The notes under the pieces were generated by a model, which was not told where the DNA came from, ran no database searches, and worked only from the letters and a program-made list of their open reading frames with translations. 64,000 nucleotides of DNA from Leptolyngbya ohadii IS1 (GTDB lineage: Bacteria; Cyanobacteriota; Cyanobacteriia; Elainellales; Elainellaceae), in NCBI RefSeq assembly GCF_002215035.1, contig NZ_NKFP01000006.1:3687080-3751079 (forward strand), in the 5' to 3' direction. Shown here in pieces: positions 1 through 7,138 of this stretch (within the stretch, counting starts at the first letter, position 1; each line of letters starts with the position of its first letter). A program made the translations under genes and the position numbers.

Positions 1-2590
1 AGAGATGCTTGACACTCTCAGCCGTCAGCACATACAGACCTACGATCGCCCCTAATACCAGCAGAAAATAGAGCGGCAGCGGGGTAAAGCCCAGCAACTT
101 TGCAATCGGCGTAAGCGGTAACAGCAGGGTAATCAGGACGATCGCCAGGGTTGCCCACAGCAGATATTTTCCCGGCTTGCTCTGGGTGATCGACCGGCGA
201 GTGCGAACCACCAGCACAATCAGCGATGCCGAAATCACCGACTCCATAAACCATCCGGTTTGAAACTGGGCGGGTGTCGCTTTAAGCAGCAGAAGCAGTG
301 CGGCAAAGGTGAGGTAATCAAACAGAGAACTGACCAGACCAAAGACGATCATAAAACGGCGAATAAATGCCAGGTTCCAGCGGTGCGGCTGAGCCACAAA
401 CTCGCGATCGACGCGATCGGTAGCGATCGTAATTTCAGGAAAGTCGGTGAGTAAATTGGTGAGCAGAATTTGCTTGGGCAGCAGCGGTAGAAAGGGCAGA
501 AATAGGGAGGCTCCCGCCATGCTAAACATATTGCCGAAGTTGGCGCTGGTTGCCATAAACACATACTTTAGCGTATTCCCAAAGGTTTCCCGCCCCGCCT
601 TCACACCTGCAATCAGAACGTCTAGATTTTGCTGCATCAAAACAATCTCTGCGGCTTCCTTCGCCACATCTACAGCCGTATTCACCGAAATACCCACATC
701 AGCAGCGTGAAGGGCAGAGGCATCGTTTATTCCGTCACCCATATAGCCCACTACGTTTCCGGCTTTCTTGAGGGCGAGGATAATATGCTCTTTCTGGTTG
801 GGTTCAATTTCAGCAAATACGTCAATCCGCTGTACCTGATGAATTAATGCTTCGTCGCTTAGCGATCGCATCTCCTTCCCGGTTAACACCTGCGGATCGG
901 TTAAGCCAACCTGCTGGCTAATGCTTTGGGCAACGGCATGGCTATCGCCTGTAATTATCTTGAGGCTAACGCCCATCTGGGATAGGGTGGCGATCGTGTC
1001 TTGAATGCCGGGCTTGGGCGGATCGTAGAGGGTTAGACCACCCAGGAAGGTCATCTCGCGTTCATCGGTTTTGTTGATGGAGTCAGTCGTTAGCTCCCGG
1101 TAGGCAACGCCCAGAGTGCGAAATCCTTTCAGTCCGAGTTGCTCGAAGCGTTGCTGAATCTGTTCCCGCATTGGCTCCAGTGTGGCAATTTTTCCGTCAC
1201 TTAGTTCGACCTTAGAGCAAATGTCTAGAATGCTTTTAAGTGATCCTTTAGTGATTAACAAATTGTTCTGCTGCGAATTTGATCGATTACCTTCAGACGA
1301 TTCATACTTTTGAGCAACCAGAATACTCAATCGCTTCCGAATAAAATCATAGGGGATTTCGCCTAGCTTTTGGTAAGCCTGTGTATCAAAGGACTGATAG
1401 CCACAAATTGCCTCATCGATCGGATTTGCGTATCCCGATTCTGAAATCGCGTTCAGATAGGCGTAAAACAGAATTTTGTTGGCTTCCGGTAAATTTCCGG
1501 TTGGATTTCTTGATGAATCTCCCGTTGCATTTCTGGTGCGATCGTTTCCTTCCGCATCCACAGCGGCATGAATTTGCACCGTACCGTCCGTTAGCGTGCC
1601 TGTTTTATCTGAGCAAAGCACATTCATACTGCCAAAGTTTTCGATCGCCGGAAGATGTTTCACAATTACCTGCTGTTTTGCCATCTGCCTTGCCCCGTGG
1701 GACAGGTTGACGCTGACGATCGCCGGAAGCAGCTGCGGCGTTAATCCAACGGCTAACGCAAGGGAGAATAAAAAGGAATCTAAAACGGGACGCTGAAGAA
1801 ATACATTGGCGGCAAAGATCAGGATGACCAGAATTAGCGTGACTTCTGCCAGAAAATAGCCAAACCGACGAATGCCCCGCTCAAATTCCGTTTCGGGCGA
1901 TCGGAGCCGCAACCGCTGAGAAATCTGCCCAAACTGCGTTGATTTTCCGATCTGCACCACTACGGCACTGCCCGTCCCGCTGACCACATTCGTACCGAGA
2001 AACAGCGTGTTTGTGCGTTTGCTGAGCGGCGTTTCTGCCGGAAGAATACCAGGCGTTTTGTCTACCGGATAGGTCTCCCCCGTAAGTGCGGCTTCATTCA
2101 CCGCAAGATTTTGTCCCTCCAGCAGCAGACAATCCCCCGGAATTTGGCTTCCTGCCGCAAGCTGAATGATATCTCCCGGAACCACCTGATCTGTCGCAAT
2201 TTCCTGCGCCCTCCCGTCCCGCAGAACCGTCGCCTTTACCTCCACCAGCGCCAGCAGCTTTGACATCGCATCCGCCGCCCCCCGCTCCTGCCAAAACCCC
2301 AAAAGCCCACTCGCCAGCACAATCAGCAGAATGATCACCGTATCGGTGAGATCCTCCAGAAAACCAGACAGAACCGCCGCCACAATCAGGATCAGAATAA
2401 TCGGGCTTTTGAACTGATTCAGCAGCAGACCGACCGTAGACGATCGCGATTTTTCAAACAGACGATCGCTGCTTGACTGGCTGAGGATCTGCTGTGCCTC
2501 GGCGCTGCTCAACCCCTGAGACCGACCATGAAGCTGTTCCAGAAGGCGATCGGCAGGCTGATTCCAGAAAGGAAAGGTGGGTTCTGCCAT
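1..2590 (-). CDS. Magnesium-translocating-type P-type ATPase (MgtA-like), C-terminus cut by window edge
   Basis: Reading the minus strand from the ATG at 2590 gives one open frame of 863 codons that runs off the left edge. It has the P-type ATPase order: cytoplasmic N-terminus, two helices (ILILIVAAVLSGF, DTVIILLIVLASGLLGF), an actuator loop with LTGE, a phosphorylation site CSDKTGTLTDG (about 1555-1620), a TGDS motif, the hinge MGDGINDASALHAADVG (about 730-785), and a C-terminal helix bundle. The stretch around FLPFLPLLPKQILLTNLLTD resembles MgtA-type Mg2+ ATPases more than Ca2+ pumps, so import of Mg2+ across the plasma membrane at the expense of ATP is the likely role. Typical MgtA proteins are about 850-900 residues, so only a few C-terminal residues should be missing. 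It is divergent from the hemerythrin gene. The ion specificity is inferred from overall resemblance and is not certain. Confidence 0.85.
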   Translation of the reverse strand, partial: MAEPTFPFWNQPADRLLEQLHGRSQGLSSAEAQQILSQSSSDRLFEKSRSSTVGLLLNQFKSPIILILIVAAVLSGFLEDLTDTVIILLIVLASGLLGFWQERGAADAMSKLLALVEVKATVLRDGRAQEIATDQVVPGDIIQLAAGSQIPGDCLLLEGQNLAVNEAALTGETYPVDKTPGILPAETPLSKRTNTLFLGTNVVSGTGSAVVVQIGKSTQFGQISQRLRLRSPETEFERGIRRFGYFLAEVTLILVILIFAANVFLQRPVLDSFLFSLALAVGLTPQLLPAIVSVNLSHGARQMAKQQVIVKHLPAIENFGSMNVLCSDKTGTLTDGTVQIHAAVDAEGNDRTRNATGDSSRNPTGNLPEANKILFYAYLNAISESGYANPIDEAICGYQSFDTQAYQKLGEIPYDFIRKRLSILVAQKYESSEGNRSNSQQNNLLITKGSLKSILDICSKVELSDGKIATLEPMREQIQQRFEQLGLKGFRTLGVAYRELTTDSINKTDEREMTFLGGLTLYDPPKPGIQDTIATLSQMGVSLKIITGDSHAVAQSISQQVGLTDPQVLTGKEMRSLSDEALIHQVQRIDVFAEIEPNQKEHIILALKKAGNVVGYMGDGINDASALHAADVGISVNTAVDVAKEAAEIVLMQQNLDVLIAGVKAGRETFGNTLKYVFMATSANFGNMFSMAGASLFLPFLPLLPKQILLTNLLTDFPEITIATDRVDREFVAQPHRWNLAFIRRFMIVFGLVSSLFDYLTFAALLLLLKATPAQFQTGWFMESVISASLIVLVVRTRRSITQSKPGKYLLWATLAIVLITLLLPLTPIAKLLGFTPLPLYFLLVLGAIVGLYVLTAESVKHL

Positions 2591-2774
2591 AGTTGTCGAG
2601 CCAGAATCTCTACCCTCAACATCTAACTGGAGTCGGGTGAAGAAGCCTTCGATCTTCCGCAAGATTAAAGAGTTTCAGAAACAAACAGTCTTTTTTTGAC
2701 TGAATTATTTGCGATCGATTTTGCGATCGATTTTTGACGGATTGATCAAACCTTTTTCTACAGGAGAAATAAAG

Positions 2775-3824
2775 ATGGCAATTGCCCTCGATGATATGAA
2801 GCGACAGTTAATTGGTGAGCGTTTAGCCGATCTGCTTGCCTTTCAAAAAATGATTCTCTCTAACGATCAAAAACTAATCGATGCCTGCCCCTACAACGAT
2901 ATTCGCGATCGGCTGCAAAATATGCTCGAAGACGATCGGAAGAATCTGGGCATTATCGAAACGGTGATTGTGCAGTACGGCATTCAGTCTGAGCCAAGCC
3001 CCGCCACCAGTATCTTTGTCGAAAACTTCGAGAAGATGATGTCCGGCGACGAATTCACCTACTATCAGAAACTCATGCACCATGAGCTGATGAAGCACGG
3101 TCAGGCAATGAGCGGTATTAACATCCACAAAGCAGCTCAGAAAGTGGGTGCGGATATTGAAGTGGCGATCGGACCTCTGAACACGGTGAACTTTGAGGGT
3201 CGGGCACATCAGGAACAGCTGAAAGGAATGCTGGAGCAGGTGGGCGTGCGCGAGATGACCGGCATGGATGCGGATCAGGGAATCTGGGCACGAGTTCAGG
3301 ATGCGGTAGCGGCTCTGTCGGGCGTGGCGGGCAGCGTACTGACCCAGAACACCAATAAGCAGGACATGAACATCCAGACGCTTATCCGCCTGGATCACAA
3401 CAAGGTGAACACCATCTTCACCGAGATTGGCGCGACCAAAGATCCGCAGAAGCTCCAGGAATACTTCGGTCAGCTCTACAAGGATATCCTGGCACACGCC
3501 AAGGCAGAAGAGGAGGTGGTTTATCCCCGGATTCGGTCGTTCTACGGCGACGAAAACACCCAGGAACTCTACGACGAGCAGGCTGAATGGCGACCGATGC
3601 TGGAAGAAATCAAGGCGATCGATCCTGCCACCAACGCCGACCTGTTCCGCTCCAAGATTAAAGACCTGATGGATCACCTGGGCGACCATATCCGTCAGGA
3701 AGAAAGCACCATGTTTGCGTCGATCGACAAGAATTGCAGCACTGCCGAAAAAGAGCAAATGGCAACGCAATTCAAGGAAGTGAAGCGCAAAGTTCAGCAG
3801 GACATGACCGCTGCTGTGCAGTAG
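2775..3824 (+). CDS. Hemerythrin HHE-domain protein with long helical N-terminal domain
   Basis: This encodes 349 residues from the ATG at 2775, which follows a good Shine-Dalgarno (AGGAGA at 2762-2767); the frame is open further upstream, but no start there has a ribosome site. The last ~120 residues form an HHE hemerythrin-like domain with the expected di-iron ligands: LIRLDHNKVNTIF, then HAKAEEEVVYPRI, and HLGDHIRQEESTMF. Such domains bind O2, NO or iron. The first ~215 residues are predicted all-helical and rich in His/Glu (for example YYQKLMHHELMKHG) and could be a second ferritin-like or degenerate four-helix unit. It has no signal peptide, so it is probably cytoplasmic. It stands alone, divergent from the Mg-type ATPase and convergent with hisC. 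The biochemical role is not established by the sequence. Confidence 0.82.
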   Translation: MAIALDDMKRQLIGERLADLLAFQKMILSNDQKLIDACPYNDIRDRLQNMLEDDRKNLGIIETVIVQYGIQSEPSPATSIFVENFEKMMSGDEFTYYQKLMHHELMKHGQAMSGINIHKAAQKVGADIEVAIGPLNTVNFEGRAHQEQLKGMLEQVGVREMTGMDADQGIWARVQDAVAALSGVAGSVLTQNTNKQDMNIQTLIRLDHNKVNTIFTEIGATKDPQKLQEYFGQLYKDILAHAKAEEEVVYPRIRSFYGDENTQELYDEQAEWRPMLEEIKAIDPATNADLFRSKIKDLMDHLGDHIRQEESTMFASIDKNCSTAEKEQMATQFKEVKRKVQQDMTAAVQ

Positions 3825-3841
3825 GTTTAGTGTAATTCTTC

Positions 3842-3880
3842 TGGGGTGGGCATCTTGTCCGCCCGATCGGGTCTACCCCA
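3842..3880. repeat. GGGGTGGGCATCTTG-type interspersed repeat between convergent genes
   Basis: The 76-bp gap between the hemerythrin gene and hisC carries TGGGGTGGGCATCTTG followed by a complementary ACCCCA, giving an imperfect inverted repeat. Related copies occur near 15739-15760, 44181-44211 and 54730-54752. Position between convergent genes suggests it may act as a bidirectional transcription terminator, but that is inference. Confidence 0.5.
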
Positions 3881-3900
3881 CTGGCTATAGAAAATCCGTT

Positions 3901-4962
3901 CTACTTCAGCAGACTGACTAACGCCTCAATCAGCGTTTGATTCTGCTCATCCGTTCCGACCGTAATCCGCAGTTTATCCTCCAGTCCGGACTGCTTGAAA
4001 TAGCGCACCAGAATGCCCCGCTCCTTCAGTGCCAGATAAAGCTGCTCTGCGTTCTTGCCAACGGAGTTAGGCGTCGTTGCCAGCACAAAATTTCCCTGGG
4101 AATTTAGCACCGTGAAACCCAAATTCTTCAGGTCTGCGGTGAGCTGAGTCCGGGAGGCTTTTACCTTTTCCGCACAGGCATTCTTATACGCCTGATCGCG
4201 CATGGCAGCCGCTCCAACGATCGTGGCGATCGCATCAATGTTATAGCTGTCCTTAATTTTGAACAGACCTTCCAGCAGGGACGGCTGAGCCACACCAAAC
4301 CCCATCCGCAGTCCCGCCAGCGAATAGCCCTTCGACAGGGTTCGCAGCACCAGCACATTGTCAAACTCAGACACTAACGGCAGCGCAGTCGATTCGGCAA
4401 AGTCTACATACGCCTCGTCTACCACCAGCACCCCCGAAGTTTGCTGAGCCAGCTGCCGCAAATCCTCCAGCGGTACGGTGTGACCAGAAGGACTATTGGG
4501 CGACGCAATAAACGTAATCGCTCCGTCTGCCTTCACGAGGGCATCGATCGGCAGCGAGAAGTCTTCCGGATAGGGAATTTCCACCACCTTTGCGGGCTGC
4601 ATGGCGGCAAGCGTTCGGTACAGCACATAGGTCGGCATCGGGTAGACCACTTTGCGATCGTCCCCCTCGGCACAGGCACGAATCAGCACATTCAAAATTT
4701 CGTCGCTGCCGTTACCCACAATCACCCAGTCTGCCGGAACGCTCAGCGCTTCACTCACCGCCCGACAGAATTCCTTTGCAAACGGATCGGGGTAGCGGCG
4801 TAGCCATTCGCCATCCAGCTGACGCAGAGCCTCGATCGCCTGAGGAGAGGGGGGATAGGGATTCTCGTTGGTATTGAGTTTAATAATCGGCGTACCGGGC
4901 TTGGGCTGTTCACCGGGAACGTAGCCCGTCATCTGGTCAACGGCTGTGCGGAAGTAGGTCAT
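3901..4962 (-). CDS. hisC: Histidinol-phosphate aminotransferase
   Basis: This is a PLP-dependent class I/II aminotransferase that converts imidazole-acetol phosphate plus glutamate to L-histidinol phosphate in histidine biosynthesis (cytoplasm). The ATG at 4962 gives 353 residues, the usual length; a TTG at 4974 would add four residues, but neither has a strong ribosome site. Recognisable parts are the N-terminal KLNTNENPYPPSP substrate arm, GNGSDEIL, SPNSPSGH, VDEAYVDF (the PLP-pyridine Asp and Tyr), the Schiff-base lysine in TLSKGYSLAGLRMGF, and the C-terminal arginine in LRITVGT that binds the substrate carboxylate or phosphate. It stands alone with no other his gene nearby, as is usual for cyanobacteria, where his genes are dispersed. 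Confidence 0.93.
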   Translation of the reverse strand: MTYFRTAVDQMTGYVPGEQPKPGTPIIKLNTNENPYPPSPQAIEALRQLDGEWLRRYPDPFAKEFCRAVSEALSVPADWVIVGNGSDEILNVLIRACAEGDDRKVVYPMPTYVLYRTLAAMQPAKVVEIPYPEDFSLPIDALVKADGAITFIASPNSPSGHTVPLEDLRQLAQQTSGVLVVDEAYVDFAESTALPLVSEFDNVLVLRTLSKGYSLAGLRMGFGVAQPSLLEGLFKIKDSYNIDAIATIVGAAAMRDQAYKNACAEKVKASRTQLTADLKNLGFTVLNSQGNFVLATTPNSVGKNAEQLYLALKERGILVRYFKQSGLEDKLRITVGTDEQNQTLIEALVSLLK

Positions 4963-5077
4963 GGTCTGTGACAATGGGCTGTGAGAGTGAGAAGAATCGA
5001 TCGCAAAAGCTGATTGATCGCAAAAGCTTTATTGTAAAACACCTGAGCAGTGGGGCGATTGTCCGATTCAGGAGGCT

Positions 5078-7138
5078 TTATTGTCCGACGATCGTGCTGA
5101 GCGTGGTGAGCAAATCCCGAATGGTGAAGGGTTTGGGCAGGAAAGCAGCAACATCCTTTTCGGCGACATTGGAACAGGCTTCACTACTGGATAAACCGCT
5201 GACAGCAACAATACGAACATCGGGATTAATTTCCTTGAGGGCGCGAATCGCTAACGATCCGTCCATTGAGGGCATCATCATGTCCATAATGACCAGATGA
5301 ATATCCTGAGGACGCTGCATATAGAGCGAGATTGCTTCTAGCCCATCATTCGCCGTCAGCGTGCGGTAGCCGTGCGCCTCCAGGGAATTTTTGGTAATGT
5401 CCCGAATGGCAGCTTCATCATCCACAACCAGAATAGTTTCCCCATGTCCGTTGGGCAGGTCGCTCTCTTCGCGGGAAGTGTTTTGCACTGGAGCGATCGC
5501 CGGAAGATAAACGCTAAATCTTGTTCCCCGATCTCCGACTGGCTCACTCCCAACTCCCTCACTCCCAACTCCCTCACTCCCGACTTCCCCACTCCCCACT
5601 CCCCGATCAACTTTACTTTCAACCGTAATAAAACCGCCGTGGCTTTTCACAATGCCAACCACCGTGGAAAGCCCTAAACCTGTGCCTTTGCCAAATTCCT
5701 TCGTCGTGAAGAAAGGCTCGAAGATGCGATCGATAATTTCGGAAGGGATGCCTGTTCCCGTATCGGCGACGGTGAGCCGCAGATAGGCACCTATTTTCGC
5801 TTCGGGATGGAGCTGGACAAATGCTGCATCTGCCTCAACATTCTCAGCGCCCAGGGTGAGTTGACCTCCTTCTGGCATGGCATCCCGTGCATTAACGCAA
5901 AGGTTCATCAACACCTGATGGATCTGGGTAATGTCGCCCAAGACTGCCCAGAGTTTAGGCGAAATGTCAGTCTGGAGCGTAATGGATTTGGGAAAGGTTT
6001 CCGCCACCATCTGCCTGATTTCCCAGAGTAAATGCTCCGGCTGAATCAGCGTCGGTTTGCCTTCCATGCCCCGCACAAACGCCATCACCTGACGGATTAA
6101 ATCTGCACCCCGTTTCGTGTTCGCTTCCAGCAGTTCCAGCCAGCGATGACTCTGCTCATCCTGATATTGCATCTTCAGCAGCTGCACTGACATCAGGATG
6201 GGTGCCAGCACATTGTTGAGATCGTGGGCAATGCCGCTTGCCAGGGTTCCCAGGCTCTCTAGTCGCTGCGATCGCAGAAGCTGTCGTTCAAGCTGTTTAC
6301 GCTCGGTAACATCCTGAACCAGCACATAGGTTCCCCGCACGGTTTGACCATCGAAATCGGGAATATAGTTAATCTCCAGATTCCGCAAATCGCTGTCGCG
6401 AGGAAGCGACTTCTCAAACGTGACACTGTGACCGGATAGGGCAAGCTTGAGTTTAGGCAGCAGTTCCTGATACAGGGATTCCCCCAGCAGATCGCACACA
6501 TGGAGAGTTTGCAGCTCCTCCCGCGATCGCTGATACCAGTCTTCATAGCCGCGATTCACAAACCGATAGCGATGCTCACGATCGATATAAGCAATCATAA
6601 GGGGCAGGGCATCCGTAATCAGCCTCAGCTGTGCCTCCCGCTGCCGCACCGTTTCTTCTGCCTGAATCCGCTCCTGAATTTCCTGTTCCAGGCGGGCGTT
6701 TTGCTCCTGCACCTGGCGCGTCAGATGGCGCAGATTGAGGTGGAGCTGAATCCGAGCCAGCACTTCCTCCTGCTGAAACGGTTTGGTAATGTAGTCCACC
6801 GCGCCCAACTGCAAACCCTTTACCTTATCTTCCGTATCCGAAAGGGCAGTCATGAAGATGATGGGCGTCTCCCGGGTCGAGGGCTGGGATTTGAGGATGC
6901 GGCAGGTTTCAAATCCGTCCATCTCCGGCATCAGGATATCCAGCAGAATGAGATCGGGCTTGGCGTACTCGACCTTTTGCAGGGCACTTTTGCCGCTTTG
7001 GGCAACCAGTACCTTAAATCCCGAATCTCGCAAAAAATCAAACAGAAGGTTCAAGTTGGCGGGGGTATCGTCAACAATCAGAATGGTTGCGGGCTGAGTA
7101 GAAGCGGGCTGAGTTGCCGAAGAGATGACCGTGTTCAT
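5078..7138 (-). CDS. Hybrid sensor histidine kinase, REC-PAS-HisKA-HATPase-REC
   Basis: This encodes 686 residues. The order is: receiver ~18-133 (ILIVDDTPANLNLL, phospho-acceptor region LILLDILMPEMDGF, lysine in ITKPF); coiled coil; PAS ~170-280; HisKA with the phospho-His in GIAHDLNNVLAP; HATPase with N box LMNLCVNARDAM, G1 DTGTGIPSEI and GKGTGLGLSTV; then a second receiver ~563-680 (ILVVDDEAAIRD, LVIMDMMMPSMDGS, FLPKPF). No membrane segment is present, so it is cytosolic and is likely to respond through the N-terminal receiver and the PAS. Its ATG overlaps the stop of the upstream kinase by 4 bp (ATGA), so the two are probably translated from one message with the RsbQ-like gene. A 25-residue glycine/glutamate-rich repeat is inserted just before the last ATPase-domain strand (TRFSVYLPA); see the repeat entry at 5525-5608. 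Confidence 0.9.
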   Translation of the reverse strand: MNTVISSATQPASTQPATILIVDDTPANLNLLFDFLRDSGFKVLVAQSGKSALQKVEYAKPDLILLDILMPEMDGFETCRILKSQPSTRETPIIFMTALSDTEDKVKGLQLGAVDYITKPFQQEEVLARIQLHLNLRHLTRQVQEQNARLEQEIQERIQAEETVRQREAQLRLITDALPLMIAYIDREHRYRFVNRGYEDWYQRSREELQTLHVCDLLGESLYQELLPKLKLALSGHSVTFEKSLPRDSDLRNLEINYIPDFDGQTVRGTYVLVQDVTERKQLERQLLRSQRLESLGTLASGIAHDLNNVLAPILMSVQLLKMQYQDEQSHRWLELLEANTKRGADLIRQVMAFVRGMEGKPTLIQPEHLLWEIRQMVAETFPKSITLQTDISPKLWAVLGDITQIHQVLMNLCVNARDAMPEGGQLTLGAENVEADAAFVQLHPEAKIGAYLRLTVADTGTGIPSEIIDRIFEPFFTTKEFGKGTGLGLSTVVGIVKSHGGFITVESKVDRGVGSGEVGSEGVGSEGVGSEPVGDRGTRFSVYLPAIAPVQNTSREESDLPNGHGETILVVDDEAAIRDITKNSLEAHGYRTLTANDGLEAISLYMQRPQDIHLVIMDMMMPSMDGSLAIRALKEINPDVRIVAVSGLSSSEACSNVAEKDVAAFLPKPFTIRDLLTTLSTIVGQ
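5525..5608 (-). repeat. In-frame G-rich tandem repeat inserted in kinase ATPase domain, flanked by 9-bp direct repeats
   Basis: On the coding strand GATCGGGGA occurs twice, exactly 75 bp apart (plus-strand TCCCCGATC at 5525-5533 and 5600-5608). Between them lie degenerate copies of GGGAGTGAGGGAGTT and GGGGAGTGGGG. Removing one 75-bp period would leave VDRGTRFSVYLPA, the normal end of a HATPase domain; with it the protein gains 25 residues made of VGSEG-like repeats. The repeat belongs to the GGGAGTGGGGAG family found elsewhere in this window at 18682-18730 and 37150-37202. Confidence 0.85.

Noticed and set aside
2874-3770. 298-codon open frame on the minus strand opposite the hemerythrin gene
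   Set aside because: It lies wholly antisense to a gene with clear HHE motifs, shows no domain, and has no ribosome site.
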